Of a stretch of 64,000 bases of DNA, positions 53,038-63,073 are shown piece by piece. The stretch is from Johnsonella ignava ATCC 51276 (lineage in GTDB: Bacteria; Bacillota; Clostridia; Lachnospirales; Lachnospiraceae): NCBI RefSeq assembly GCF_000235445.1, contig NZ_JH378829.1, forward strand, positions 191,655 through 255,654, written 5' to 3'. The position numbers and the translations under genes were made by a program. Positions within the stretch are counted from its first letter, which is position 1. Each line of letters starts with the position of its first letter. The notes beneath the pieces are model-generated. The model ran no database searches. It saw nothing but the letters and a program-made list of their open reading frames with translations, and had not been told where the DNA came from.

Positions 53038-53811
53038 TTATATAGTTTTATCCAGATATTTTTCAATACCGCATTGCTCTACGACTTTCTTTCCAAGTAA
53101 AGTAATAGCTAATGTAGGGCATTTATTTACACATCTGTAACATACAGTACACATATTATTTGGAACTGCTTTATGCTCTTTTATTTCTATATTATTCATA
53201 GGGCAGACTTTTGCACAAACGCCGCAACCAATACATTTTTCCCTGTCTATTTTAAGTTTATCGGAATATTTTTTTGTAGCATTATAACAATACAGTCTCT
53301 GTCCGAAAAGTCCTGCAAGATGGCTCAGTAATCCTATACCGTCTTGTGAAAATTCTCCTTTTTTGAAATTTTGGGCAGAAAGCTTAATTTTCTCATCAGA
53401 CTTTTTAATAATCTCCTTATTGCGTTCCAAACTCCTCTTTAGAATTTTTATATCGGAGATACAATCAGGCATGGTAAGATGAAGCCCACCTATTACCTTT
53501 GCCTGAAAACTTTCTAAAAGCCTGCCCAGTATACCTGCTCCATCTCCTGAAAAAAGACCCATAGTGGCAATTATAAAAATCTTCTTTCCTTCCCATATAG
53601 AAGAATTTTTCTGAATAAAGTCTTTTAATATCTTGGGAATATTGCTGTAATATACGGGGTAGCCCATTACTATAGTATCATTTTGTTTAATACCCGGTAT
53701 TGCCCGTTCATCTTCAATAGAATATGATTCTATGTTATCTCCACATTCTTGCAAAAACCTCTCAATACAGTATTTTGTATTTCCGGTTCCGCTGAAATAT
53801 ATTCCTAACAT
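53038..53811 (-). CDS. EFR1-type flavodoxin-ferredoxin fusion
   Basis: 257 residues. Flavodoxin-like N terminus with FMN phosphate loop FSGTGNTKYC (about 6-15) and MGYPVYYSNIPK, then two [4Fe-4S] motifs CIGCGVCAKVCPM and CTVCYRCVNKCPT (about 190-235). An electron carrier of the EFR1 family common in anaerobic Firmicutes. Partner unknown. Confidence 0.9.
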   Translation of the reverse strand: MLGIYFSGTGNTKYCIERFLQECGDNIESYSIEDERAIPGIKQNDTIVMGYPVYYSNIPKILKDFIQKNSSIWEGKKIFIIATMGLFSGDGAGILGRLLESFQAKVIGGLHLTMPDCISDIKILKRSLERNKEIIKKSDEKIKLSAQNFKKGEFSQDGIGLLSHLAGLFGQRLYCYNATKKYSDKLKIDREKCIGCGVCAKVCPMNNIEIKEHKAVPNNMCTVCYRCVNKCPTLAITLLGKKVVEQCGIEKYLDKTI

Positions 53812-53948
53812 TTTAGCTAATCTCCTTAAGGTATAAACTATTCTAAATATATTAAATTATATCACTTTTACCTGACTTTTTCCATTGTTGAGATCGGGCA
53901 AACCGGAAACGGTATAAATCACATAAAATTATTTTCTCAAAAATTATC

Positions 53949-56342
53949 TTATCTGAACTTTATATAAACATTCTCTTCATCTTCAGACGTTAAGTGTAAA
54001 CTGCTCCTCATTCCATCGACTATATTAATAACATCTTTATCAAGGGTTTCTTTATTACCATTATCCGTCCAAGACTCCAAAGTTCCCATTCCTGTATCTC
54101 TATTATAATTATCTATATATGCCACACTGCCGTCATCAAAAATTTTAAATTCGTAAACTTCACTTCCTATTTTTTCAGTATCATCTCCATTTAGCTTATA
54201 AAGATCATATGTGTAATTACTTTTAGGATCGGTTTCCAAGTACACGGTACCATTAATTATACGCCAAGCAACACATTCTGACTTAATTTCCCTTTTATCA
54301 CAATATAAGGTTCCGATACTGAAAAAGATATTGTCATTACCTTTGACATAATACAACTTTTTATTGTAAATACCGTAAATTCTGCCAACGCCACTATCTA
54401 AAAGCTCAAAACTTTCTAATTTTCCATCTTTTAAATCTGCCTTATATAATTCACAATCTCTAGAACGGTAAATATCAGCTACTGCTTTATCGATTTCTGA
54501 AGAAAAATATTTGTAACTTCCTTCAGACAGACTTTTTATCTTATCTTCCGTTTCTTTATCATTTTTAACAATATATATGTTATTGTCTTCCTCATCAATA
54601 TATATGTCGCTTATATTATGACCGCCCTCTTCAAGTCTATAGACCTTATCTTCCAAAACTGCTGCCACAGCAAATGCCTGATTTTGTTTCCACAAAATAT
54701 CTCTCATAAAATCTTCGACTATAATCTCAGAAGTAAGATCATAGTCCCAATACTTTAAATAGAAATCAGCTTCAAGCTTCGACTTGAATTTATCGGAATC
54801 ACCATTATCCACATAAAAATACTCGCCCAAAGGACTGCCTTTATCTTTATAATATTCATAAATAAGCTTATCCAGATTTAATTTTTTTTCGCCTGATTGA
54901 TCTGTATTATTTGAAATTTCGTCATCAGAATATTTTATATATTCGTCAAGCTTATATATATAGTCCTCAAAAAGTGATGAAAGCTTTATTTTTTCAATTT
55001 TGTCCTTGTCAAAATATGTAAAACTTACAGGCTCATCAGAAGAAATAGAGGCTCTACTCGCAACTAATACATCTGTTGACAATGTTTTACTGCTGTTTTT
55101 GTCATAATATGACAAAGTTCCGAAATATTCTTTAGCCGTAATTTTTTTAAGCTTTTCTTTAAGTTCCATTTTCATTTGTTGCAAGGCATATTCTTTAAGT
55201 CCCTTATCCTTTATGACTGCTTTTTCCTTAAACATTAACGCCTTATCTTCCTCGCTTATTTCAGGAACGGATACCCCTTCTGTCATGTCCGGAATATCAT
55301 CTTCTATTATCAGATCGTAAAGCGAGCTTTCTTTGTTTTCTGAAAGGTAGTATAAACCTTCCGTTTTTTTATTCATAAGGATTAGTCCCCTGCCGAGTTC
55401 AGCAATAAAAACAGGTTTTTTATTTTCACTGTCAGGTTTTGTAATATCATTTATATAATATATATTATATGTGTCATTTTCTTCTTTTACATAGTATATG
55501 GAGGATAAATCCTTACTGCATGTAATACTCACACTGACTACATCATTGTCTATTTCATAGGGCTCCTCTTTAAAGTTGTATAAATACAAAGTACACCGCT
55601 CACCACGGTCATATTCAGATAAACCATTTTTAAAATCAAATGCACCTCTAAAACTGTAATGCTTTTTAGCGAGGTAAATCATACTGCCCTCATCCTCACT
55701 AAGGCTATAAAAATCTGTATATTCAGCTATGTTTTTAGAATTTTCACCGTCCCAGATATAGATGCCTAATCCTAATTCTGTTACATATAAAACTTTTCCA
55801 TTTTTTAGTACCCTAAACTCTGAGACAGCCTTAGCAATAGTTTTGCTTTCTGTATCATTTTCCTCATCTTCAGATTCATCTTTAGCTTCAGATTCATCTT
55901 TAACTTCGGATTCACCTTTAACTTCGGATTCATCCTTAACTTCAGATTCATCTTTATCTTTTGAGTAATTTTTACGTTCAACTACCTTAAGTGCTCTTAA
56001 ATAATCCTCATCCATTGCTTCAATATAGTATACATATTTACCGTCTAAAGAATATTGTACCTCGGGTAATGAAGATTCTCGCAGTTCAAATGCAAACCTT
56101 TTTTTATATTTATCCTTTGATATCCTTGTTGCTTCATCCTTACCCGGTATATGTTCATACAAACCGTTATTTTTAATATACACAAGTTCCCTGCCTGTAA
56201 GGCTTGTCTCCGGCACTTCCTGTTTTTCGGCTTCTTCTGAAGTACCGTCTGCCTTTGTGCAAGCGGAAAACACGGTTATAAGTAACAATATTATCGCAGC
56301 AAGCAAAATTAAATGTTTATTTTTTTGTATGTTTCTTTTCAT
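53949..56342 (-). CDS. Large lipoprotein, paralogue B, beta-propeller-like
   Basis: 797 residues. Signal and lipobox near residue 27 (LITVFSAC, KADGT after it). The mature part has repeated text such as SLDGKYVYYIEAMD, SKDLSSIYYVKEEND and EDNNIYIVKNDKE that suggests TolB/WD-like blades, though no known domain is certain. A run of five 6-residue repeats (DESEVK, GESEVK, DESEAK) lies near residue 130-160. About 65 percent similar by eye to the preceding gene, from which it arose by duplication. Function unknown. Confidence 0.75.
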   Translation of the reverse strand: MKRNIQKNKHLILLAAIILLLITVFSACTKADGTSEEAEKQEVPETSLTGRELVYIKNNGLYEHIPGKDEATRISKDKYKKRFAFELRESSLPEVQYSLDGKYVYYIEAMDEDYLRALKVVERKNYSKDKDESEVKDESEVKGESEVKDESEAKDESEDEENDTESKTIAKAVSEFRVLKNGKVLYVTELGLGIYIWDGENSKNIAEYTDFYSLSEDEGSMIYLAKKHYSFRGAFDFKNGLSEYDRGERCTLYLYNFKEEPYEIDNDVVSVSITCSKDLSSIYYVKEENDTYNIYYINDITKPDSENKKPVFIAELGRGLILMNKKTEGLYYLSENKESSLYDLIIEDDIPDMTEGVSVPEISEEDKALMFKEKAVIKDKGLKEYALQQMKMELKEKLKKITAKEYFGTLSYYDKNSSKTLSTDVLVASRASISSDEPVSFTYFDKDKIEKIKLSSLFEDYIYKLDEYIKYSDDEISNNTDQSGEKKLNLDKLIYEYYKDKGSPLGEYFYVDNGDSDKFKSKLEADFYLKYWDYDLTSEIIVEDFMRDILWKQNQAFAVAAVLEDKVYRLEEGGHNISDIYIDEEDNNIYIVKNDKETEDKIKSLSEGSYKYFSSEIDKAVADIYRSRDCELYKADLKDGKLESFELLDSGVGRIYGIYNKKLYYVKGNDNIFFSIGTLYCDKREIKSECVAWRIINGTVYLETDPKSNYTYDLYKLNGDDTEKIGSEVYEFKIFDDGSVAYIDNYNRDTGMGTLESWTDNGNKETLDKDVINIVDGMRSSLHLTSEDEENVYIKFR

Positions 56343-56374
56343 AATACTATCCCCTTTTATATAAATATTATTTT

Positions 56375-58693
56375 TTATCTTAATTTCATATAAATATTAT
56401 CTTCAGTCCCAAAAACTGTATAATAGCCGCTCTTTTTACCGCCGACTATATTCATAACATTTTTATCCACCGTTTCTTTATTATTCTTATCTTTCCAAAG
56501 CTCTAAAGTCCCTCTCCATGTATCTTTGTTATAATTATCTATATATGCTACACTGCCGTCATCAAGAATTTTATATTCGTAAATATCATTTCCTATTCTT
56601 TCGACATCATTTCCGTTTAACTTATAAAGATTATATAAGTCATGATCATTTTCTCCGGTTTCCAGGTAGATAGTATCATTAACTATATTCAAAGCCCTAA
56701 ATCCCGACTTAATTTTCCTTTTATCACAATATAAAACTGCATCTATATCAGAATAGATACCTTCTGCACCTTTGACATAATACAATTTTTTATTATAAAT
56801 ACCGTAAATCTTTCCGGCTCCACTGTCTAAAAGCTCAAAACCGCCTAATTCTCCATCTTTTAAATCCGCCTTATATAATTCAAAACCTGCTGAATTATAA
56901 ATCTCATCTTTCGCTTTATTGATTTTTGAAGAAAAATATTTATAACTTCCATCAGATATACTTTTTATCTTATCCTCAGTTTCTTTATCGTTTTTAACTA
57001 TATATATGCTATTACCCTCCTCATCAATATATACATCTCTTATATTATGACCGCCCTCTTCAAGCTTATAGACCTTATCTTCCAAAGCTGCTGCCACATC
57101 AAATGCCTGACTTTGTTTTAATAAAATATCTGTCATAAAATATCTGACTATGGAGTCGGAAGTTTTTTCATAATCCCAATGTGCGAAAGCCCCTGAATAA
57201 TGTTCTCCTTCAAGGTCCAATTTAAATTGACTGGAATCAGCATCATAAACATAAAAATACTTTCCCAAAGGACTGCCGCTATCTTTATAGTATTCATAAA
57301 TAAGCTTGTCCAGATTTAATTCTGTGTCTGTTGCTGCATCTTCATTATCTGAAATACTCTCATCAGAATAGTCCATATTTTCGTTAAGTTCATATATATA
57401 GTCGTCAAAAAGTGATGAAAGCTTTATTTTTTCAATTTTGTCCTTGTCAAAATATGTAAAGCTCACCGTTTTATTCAGTGTATTTGAAATTTCCCCATAT
57501 ACCAGTGTCGATGTTGACAGTTCTTTGCTGCCGTTCTTGTCATAATATGACAAAGTTCCAAAACATTCTCTATTAATAATTTTTTTAATATTTTCTTTAA
57601 ATTCCATTTTCATCCGTTGCAAAGCATATTCTTTAAGTCCCTTATCCTTTATGACTTCTTTTTCTTCAGCCATTAATTCCTTATCTTCAATACTTATTTT
57701 CGGAATAGGTATTCCTGTTGCCTTATCAGGAATATCATCTTCTATTATCAGGTCGTAAAGTGAACTTTCTTTATTTTCTGAAAGGTAGTATAAGCCTCCT
57801 GTTTTTTTATTCATAAAGATTACTCCACTACCCAGTTCGGCAACAAAAACAGGTTCTTTTTTTTCATTATAGGTTTTTGTAATGTCGTCTATATAATATA
57901 TATTATATGTATCTTTTTCATCTTTTACATAATATAAATTTGAAAAATCCTTACTATAAACAAATTTCCCGGCAATTACATTATCGGATATTTTATAAGA
58001 TTCATTTTTAAAGTCATAAAAATACAAAGTGCCCTCTACTATATTTATAAAATCAGCTAAATCATCTACAAAATCCGGCATCCCCTTGGAACTGTAATCA
58101 ACTTCGTTAAGATAAAGCATACTGCTCTCATCTTCACTAAGATTATACAATTCTATCCTATCTCCTATTTTTTTAGAATCTTTACCATCCCAAACATAAA
58201 CTCCCAGTTCTATCTCTGTTCTATATAAAATTTTTCCGTTTTTCAGTACCTTGAAGTCTAAAACATTTGAAGCGATAGTTTCACTTTCTGTATCTCTTCC
58301 CTCATCTTTATTTATATCTTTTGTTTCATTTTTACGTTTAACTGCCTTAAGTGCTCTTGGATTGTAATCATCCATTGCTTCAAGATAATATATATATTTA
58401 CCGTCAAAAGAATACTGTGCTTCTATAGATGAAGAGTCATACATACTATACCCCGGATTTTTTTTATATCTGTCGTTTGAAATCATTATTGCTTCGTCCT
58501 TATCAGGTATATGCTCATACAAACCGTTACTTTTAATATACATAAATTCCCTGCCTGTAAGGTTTGTCTTTAACTCCCCTTGCCCTGCGGTGCCATCTGC
58601 CTTTGTACAGCCGGAAAATACGGTTATAAGTAACATTATTATCGCAGTAAGCGGAACTAAATATTTATTTTTTTGTATATTTATTTTCATCAT
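56375..58693 (-). CDS. Large lipoprotein, paralogue A, beta-propeller-like
   Basis: 772 residues. Lipobox LITVFSGC near residue 29; same arrangement as the downstream paralogue but without the acidic hexapeptide run. Mature repeats: YSFDGKYIYYLEAMD, YSKDFSNLYYVKDEKD, EGNSIYIVKNDKE. AAGGAGACTGC precedes two adjacent ATG codons (58693 and 58690); either may be used. It begins 49 bases after csm6, so it may share that transcript, but no CRISPR role is known. Confidence 0.75.
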   Translation of the reverse strand: MMKINIQKNKYLVPLTAIIMLLITVFSGCTKADGTAGQGELKTNLTGREFMYIKSNGLYEHIPDKDEAIMISNDRYKKNPGYSMYDSSSIEAQYSFDGKYIYYLEAMDDYNPRALKAVKRKNETKDINKDEGRDTESETIASNVLDFKVLKNGKILYRTEIELGVYVWDGKDSKKIGDRIELYNLSEDESSMLYLNEVDYSSKGMPDFVDDLADFINIVEGTLYFYDFKNESYKISDNVIAGKFVYSKDFSNLYYVKDEKDTYNIYYIDDITKTYNEKKEPVFVAELGSGVIFMNKKTGGLYYLSENKESSLYDLIIEDDIPDKATGIPIPKISIEDKELMAEEKEVIKDKGLKEYALQRMKMEFKENIKKIINRECFGTLSYYDKNGSKELSTSTLVYGEISNTLNKTVSFTYFDKDKIEKIKLSSLFDDYIYELNENMDYSDESISDNEDAATDTELNLDKLIYEYYKDSGSPLGKYFYVYDADSSQFKLDLEGEHYSGAFAHWDYEKTSDSIVRYFMTDILLKQSQAFDVAAALEDKVYKLEEGGHNIRDVYIDEEGNSIYIVKNDKETEDKIKSISDGSYKYFSSKINKAKDEIYNSAGFELYKADLKDGELGGFELLDSGAGKIYGIYNKKLYYVKGAEGIYSDIDAVLYCDKRKIKSGFRALNIVNDTIYLETGENDHDLYNLYKLNGNDVERIGNDIYEYKILDDGSVAYIDNYNKDTWRGTLELWKDKNNKETVDKNVMNIVGGKKSGYYTVFGTEDNIYMKLR

Positions 58694-58742
58694 GCAGTCT
58701 CCTTTTACAAAAATGTTATTTTAATAAGTATTATATAAATGC

Positions 58743-60104
58743 TTATTTTTCAGTATAATTTATACCCTCAAGCTTTGATATTATTTTTTTATTCATTTTC
58801 TCATATGAATCCCATATATTCTTTTTATCTTTTTCATCTTTTAATACAAATTCATTTATAAGTGATTTTATATTATCAAATATTTTAGCAGAATTTATAC
58901 CGGTTTCTTTTTCAATATTCTCATCGGTTATTGATACTATCTCATGTGCCGCAGGATTACGCATTATTTTTTCAACATCATGAAGTTTTTTGATTTTATC
59001 ATATATATCAGGACTTGCTTTTTTATTAATTGTTACTTCATTATTAAGTTTTTCAATTAATTTATATAAATTACCGTTCCCGATATCTTTATAAAACGGA
59101 AAATCATCTTTAGTTATAACGCTATTTAAAACAGTATCGCCTTTGATTTTTTCCAAATCCCATTTTCTCATATTTTTGCCGTTATAACTCACATAATTAT
59201 TTATATTGATATCATAAATAACTTTTATAATAATTTCATATAAATCAAGAAGTATCGGTGATATTGCTCTTATAAAATCAGCATATTCATGCTTTTTAAT
59301 TTTTATACCCATAGCAAGAGTATATTCGACCATATTTAATTTATCATCATTTTCTTTTACGGGTATCCAACTGTCATATAAAGCTTTATTTTTTTCCCTT
59401 ATCTTTTTAATATTAAGTTTAAGCCGGTCAGAAGCTGCACTAAGATACTTTTTTGCTTCACTAACATCTATTTCATTTATCTTATTCAGTATATCATATG
59501 CGGCAATATAATTATATGAATTTATATGTGCTTTTATATTTTCCCTCTGTATCTCCCAAAGCCATGCTATACTCCTTATCTGAGTACATCTATTTTCAGT
59601 TCCGTCTTCATTATCTTCATTTGCATCCCACTGTTCTGCCGCTTCATAGTTTTTCCTGTCCTCAATTGAGTTGTTCATACGCCTTTCAGGAGTTGAAACC
59701 TGTATTGGTATAAATTTTCCCAACGATACTACTGATTTTAAAATCAGTGCAGCTTTCATAGCCGGAGTACCTGAAGAGACATTCAAATAAATCGTATCAT
59801 CATCTTTTGATTTTATATCAGATAAAATTTTTGTAAATCTGTCCATACATTTATCAAAATCATGCGCCTCTGTAAAATCAGGATCTTTTATTATATCATA
59901 TTCAAATTTATGTCCAAGTTTTTCCTCAAGCTTTTCAAGGCAATAGGTATATCTTTGATCTTTTTCATGATAAGAGCATATCTCCTTTGACATATAAAAA
60001 ATAACTTTATCAGGTTTATAATATCTGCATATGTGTAAAAATGCCCCATCTCTGAAATTAGATATAGGATCGGTTCCCCCTACAGGTGAAAATAAAATCT
60101 TCAT
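58743..60104 (-). CDS. csm6: CRISPR-associated ribonuclease Csm6 (CARF-HEPN)
   Basis: 453 residues. N-terminal CARF domain: FSPVGGTDPISNFRDGAFLH and NVSSGTPAMKAAL (about 109-121), which would bind cyclic oligoadenylate. C-terminal HEPN nuclease with RNPAAH (R-x4-H, about 382-387). In type III systems Csm6 is switched on by cyclic oligoadenylate made by Cas10 and cuts RNA. It follows cas2 by 27 bases. No cas10 or csm genes are in the window. Confidence 0.88.
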   Translation of the reverse strand: MKILFSPVGGTDPISNFRDGAFLHICRYYKPDKVIFYMSKEICSYHEKDQRYTYCLEKLEEKLGHKFEYDIIKDPDFTEAHDFDKCMDRFTKILSDIKSKDDDTIYLNVSSGTPAMKAALILKSVVSLGKFIPIQVSTPERRMNNSIEDRKNYEAAEQWDANEDNEDGTENRCTQIRSIAWLWEIQRENIKAHINSYNYIAAYDILNKINEIDVSEAKKYLSAASDRLKLNIKKIREKNKALYDSWIPVKENDDKLNMVEYTLAMGIKIKKHEYADFIRAISPILLDLYEIIIKVIYDININNYVSYNGKNMRKWDLEKIKGDTVLNSVITKDDFPFYKDIGNGNLYKLIEKLNNEVTINKKASPDIYDKIKKLHDVEKIMRNPAAHEIVSITDENIEKETGINSAKIFDNIKSLINEFVLKDEKDKKNIWDSYEKMNKKIISKLEGINYTEK

Positions 60105-60131
60105 AACGTTAAATTCCCCTCTTTATTATAT

Positions 60132-60485
60132 TTAAATTATTATTATATCATTTTCTTCTTCTGAATAATCAAAGCTTCCTATAACAGTTATTTCTTCAGT
60201 TCCACGCAATTTATATATCCGTATATTATCCTCCTTTAAAGTAATACTTCTTAATCCTGATATCATTTTATCATAAAGCTTCTTATTTAACTTTGCTTCA
60301 AATGCAGATTTTTGTACACGTCTTCCAAACCTCATAAGATATTTGGCTATTTTAAGTCTATGTTTATTATCTATAATATCATATATTACAAGGACTGTAT
60401 ATTTCGTCTTACTGTCCGGAGCATATTCCTCCTCATAATGCTCCTCTTCCTCCATAAGCATCTTTTCAATACTGTATTCATCCAT
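60132..60485 (-). CDS. cas2: CRISPR-associated endonuclease Cas2
   Basis: 117 residues, with about 28 extra acidic N-terminal residues (MEEEEHYEEEYAPDSK) before the ferredoxin-like fold. Core: YTVLVIYDIID (catalytic Asp region), RLKIAKYLMRFGRRVQKSAFE (split). Forms the spacer-integration complex with Cas1. Begins 2 bases after cas1. Confidence 0.93.
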   Translation of the reverse strand: MDEYSIEKMLMEEEEHYEEEYAPDSKTKYTVLVIYDIIDNKHRLKIAKYLMRFGRRVQKSAFEAKLNKKLYDKMISGLRSITLKEDNIRIYKLRGTEEITVIGSFDYSEEENDIIII

Positions 60486-60487
60486 AG

Positions 60488-61498
60488 TTATCGTATAATT
60501 AATGGTTCATATAGATCTGCATTATGTTCATCGATACACTTTGCAAGATTTTTTACCTGCCACCATATTCCCTTTCTAAAGCTTATAGGTCCGTCAAGAA
60601 AACTGAAATAATTCATATTTGTATTCATTTTTTGCTCAAGTTTTTTTATTATGATTTTTATTCCTTTATCTGATATTATCACGGCACCTGTTTCAATATC
60701 TTTGCTAAACTCATCTATGGATATTTCATTACCTCTTATAAGGCTAAGAGCAAGCGAGTCAACCAACACCGCTCTCCACTCCTCAATTAAATCGCTTACA
60801 AGTGCAGGATGGTTATTCTTTATCTGATGTATAAAACCTATATATGGATTGATACACCTGCTTTCCAGTTCAGCAAATATTTCATGAAATACTATTGTAT
60901 ATCCAAAACTTATCATTGAATTAAATGCATCTTTAGGAGGTCTTCTGCTTCTACCTTCGAATTTAAACTCATTCCATACCAGTTTTGAAAGTGCCTGAAA
61001 ATAATATCTTGCAGCAATCCCCTCATATCCTGTAACTTCTTCAATTGATTTTGCACGGTATATATCTTTTTCACTAAGCGACATATACTTGTATTCCTCA
61101 CTTATATCCTCTATGTTTACATAATTGCGTATATATCGTTTTAATATTACCATCTGATTATGTATCTTAGCTTTTTGTATTTTTTGGGCAAACTTAAGCC
61201 TAAATTGTATATCATCTGCGGCATATATCTGTTTTTTTATTCTCTCTGCATTATGATGTGTAGTAGATACCAATCTTCCAAAGTAATCCCCATACTTTGA
61301 TAAAAATGTTACGGTAATCCCTCTTTTCAGACACTCCTTAACACATTGCGTTGTCATCTCTATATTTCCCATAATCATAACAGATTCCAGAGTTTCCTGA
61401 GGTACGGTGCGCCTTAGCCCTCCCTTTGAATCAATGACAAAGCATACGTCTCTAACACTGAATTTCTCCCCATGTTCGGTAATATACAATATCGACAT
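60488..61498 (-). CDS. cas1: CRISPR-associated endonuclease Cas1
   Basis: 336 residues from the ATG at 61498 (MSILYITEHGEKFSV). GGAGGT lies 13 bases upstream, a long spacing; the frame itself extends to 61537. Active-site regions are visible: RPPKDAFNSMISFGYTI with YEGIAARYYF (Glu), the late HQIKNNHPALVSDLIEEWRA (split) with His and Asp/Glu. Metal-dependent integrase for new spacers. First gene of cas1-cas2-csm6. Confidence 0.95.
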   Translation of the reverse strand: MSILYITEHGEKFSVRDVCFVIDSKGGLRRTVPQETLESVMIMGNIEMTTQCVKECLKRGITVTFLSKYGDYFGRLVSTTHHNAERIKKQIYAADDIQFRLKFAQKIQKAKIHNQMVILKRYIRNYVNIEDISEEYKYMSLSEKDIYRAKSIEEVTGYEGIAARYYFQALSKLVWNEFKFEGRSRRPPKDAFNSMISFGYTIVFHEIFAELESRCINPYIGFIHQIKNNHPALVSDLIEEWRAVLVDSLALSLIRGNEISIDEFSKDIETGAVIISDKGIKIIIKKLEQKMNTNMNYFSFLDGPISFRKGIWWQVKNLAKCIDEHNADLYEPLIIR

Positions 61499-61733
61499 TT
61501 TACTTAACCATACCTCCTGATCATAGCAATAATACAATCTCTATTTTTATATATAATTATATATAAACTATTCCTCTTTTTATGCAAAATTATAAATAAT
61601 ATATATAATCACAGCCTTCTTTATATTTACACCGTTTCGATATAAAATTAACTATCTGTGCTTGTTTTTCCTCTTAAATTTATTTCTTTAACTATTTACA
61701 GAAATCAAAATTGCAGCTTCACTGTCTGTTACT

Positions 61734-62063
61734 ATTTACGCACCCCTTTCGGGGTATTTATTTTCTAAATTAATATTAAAACAATATGTCGGACATCGAT
61801 AGCGTTCATAATTTTCCGTCCCCTACCTGAGTATTCATTTTCTAATGCAGATCATAACATAATAATCTAAAATAATCAACGGCTCTAAGCTTTCACCCTG
61901 TCATGGTGTTTATTTTCCAAATTAACTAAAAAAGAGACCGTACAATCCGTGTACGATCTCTTTCATCTCCTGCCGAGGTACTTATTTTCTAACTACAAAA
62001 TAAAGAGCTTTTCAACAAAATCCTTACTGTTTTCGTATCCTATCAGAGTATTTATTTTCTAAT
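61734..62063 (-). CRISPR. Decayed CRISPR array, five degenerate repeats
   Basis: Degenerate copies of the main array's repeat at about 61734-61768, 61812-61846, 61889-61922, 61958-61992 and 62029-62063. All keep the TTTATTTTCTAA-like end and parts of CCCCTTTCGGGG (CCCTTTCGGGGTATTT in the first). Spacing is 69-78 bases, consistent with 35-base repeats and 36-43-base spacers. It lies in the 645-base gap between cas1 and the next gene. Confidence 0.75.
61928..61963 (-). terminator. Intrinsic terminator inside the decayed array
   Basis: On the minus strand AAAGAGATCGTAC pairs with GTACGGTCTCTTT (one wobble) and six T follow. It lies between the gene at 62144-62764 and cas1, so it ends that gene's message and insulates cas1. 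Confidence 0.7.
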
Positions 62064-62143
62064 TTCCTTGCAAAACATTACAGTAAATAACGGTTATCAT
62101 TCACTATAACACTTATCTACAAACATAATAGGATTAAACGAAA

Positions 62144-62764
62144 CTAATTGCTAAACCATGCACTTATTATTTTTCCGCTATAAACTTCCAGCCAAAGAGT
62201 TTCACCTATATCAAGATGCCGAGATGTGGTTTTAAAGCCTTCCTTGGTTAAGTAAGCTTCTATTCCCGCTCCGCTAAGCAGATAGAATATACTGTAATCT
62301 TCAACTTCAAGCCATTCTTCGGTATACCCTAAATTCTCATTATCTGATTGACGATATAAATATCCTTTTATATGTAAAGTATCACCATCCCATTCAACCA
62401 TATCTTTTCTGTCGGAAATAAAATAAAATTTTCCCGTCAAACCTGCAAGATTGTTGGTATACGGATCCCATTTACCGTCAGCTCCTACCCAATAGCCGCC
62501 TCCAATCATCTGATTTGTAGCCATAGCACCGTCAGCCCCCAGGTAATAATCACCAATCCATTGTTCCGCCACCATGTAGCCGTCCTTATTAAAATAATAC
62601 CATTTTGAATCACTGTCCTGAAACCAGGTATTTGCACAGTAACCGCCTCCTGATAACTTGTACCACCAACCTATATGATCTCTCTGCCAACTGCCTGCAT
62701 ATGTGCATATACTGCTGAGGACAGTCATTACAGAAAGTGTAAGGACACAAACTAATTTCTTCAT
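62144..62764 (-). CDS. Secreted cell-wall-binding repeat protein
   Basis: 206 residues. Signal peptide MKKLVCVLTLSVMTVLSS then TYA; repeats WQRDHIGWWYKLSGG, KWYYFNKDGYMV, YYLGADGAMATN, YWVGADGKWD of the choline/cell-wall-binding type (about 25-110). The C-terminal half (about 110-206) is unlike the repeats and unrecognised: FYFISDRKDMVEWDGDTLHI, then an aromatic beta-rich stretch ending IISAWFSN. Related in its N-terminal part to the protein at 10054-10377. Exported, probably surface-bound. Confidence 0.82.
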   Translation of the reverse strand: MKKLVCVLTLSVMTVLSSICTYAGSWQRDHIGWWYKLSGGGYCANTWFQDSDSKWYYFNKDGYMVAEQWIGDYYLGADGAMATNQMIGGGYWVGADGKWDPYTNNLAGLTGKFYFISDRKDMVEWDGDTLHIKGYLYRQSDNENLGYTEEWLEVEDYSIFYLLSGAGIEAYLTKEGFKTTSRHLDIGETLWLEVYSGKIISAWFSN

Positions 62765-62978
62765 AAATTAAACAAACCTCCTTAAAAATATAATGTCTAT
62801 TTGCAGATTCCAAGCAGAGTATTTCTTGCCGGTTCTTGCCTATATACAGATAATAATATTAAATATAAAAAAAATATATTATTCACTGAATACTCTTTTT
62901 CAAAAATTCAAAATATTATTCAATGGATAATATACTCTTTAAGGTCTTTCCATACTATGAGGTTTAAAAAATACTTTT

Positions 62979-63030
62979 TATGTAACCTGATCGGTCGTTT
63001 CTTTAGCCGGTCAGGATACCACTTTACATA
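62979..63030 (-). terminator. Hairpin at the distal end of the CRISPR array
   Basis: TATGTAA and CCTGATCGG pair with CCGGTCAGG and TTACATA in a two-part stem. On the minus strand it is followed by AAAAAGTATTTTTT. It lies 44 bases beyond repeat 1, where a minus-strand array transcript would end. Confidence 0.6.
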
Positions 63031-63073
63031 AGAAAACAATATTTCAGTATTATGTTCATAGGATTTGCAGATA

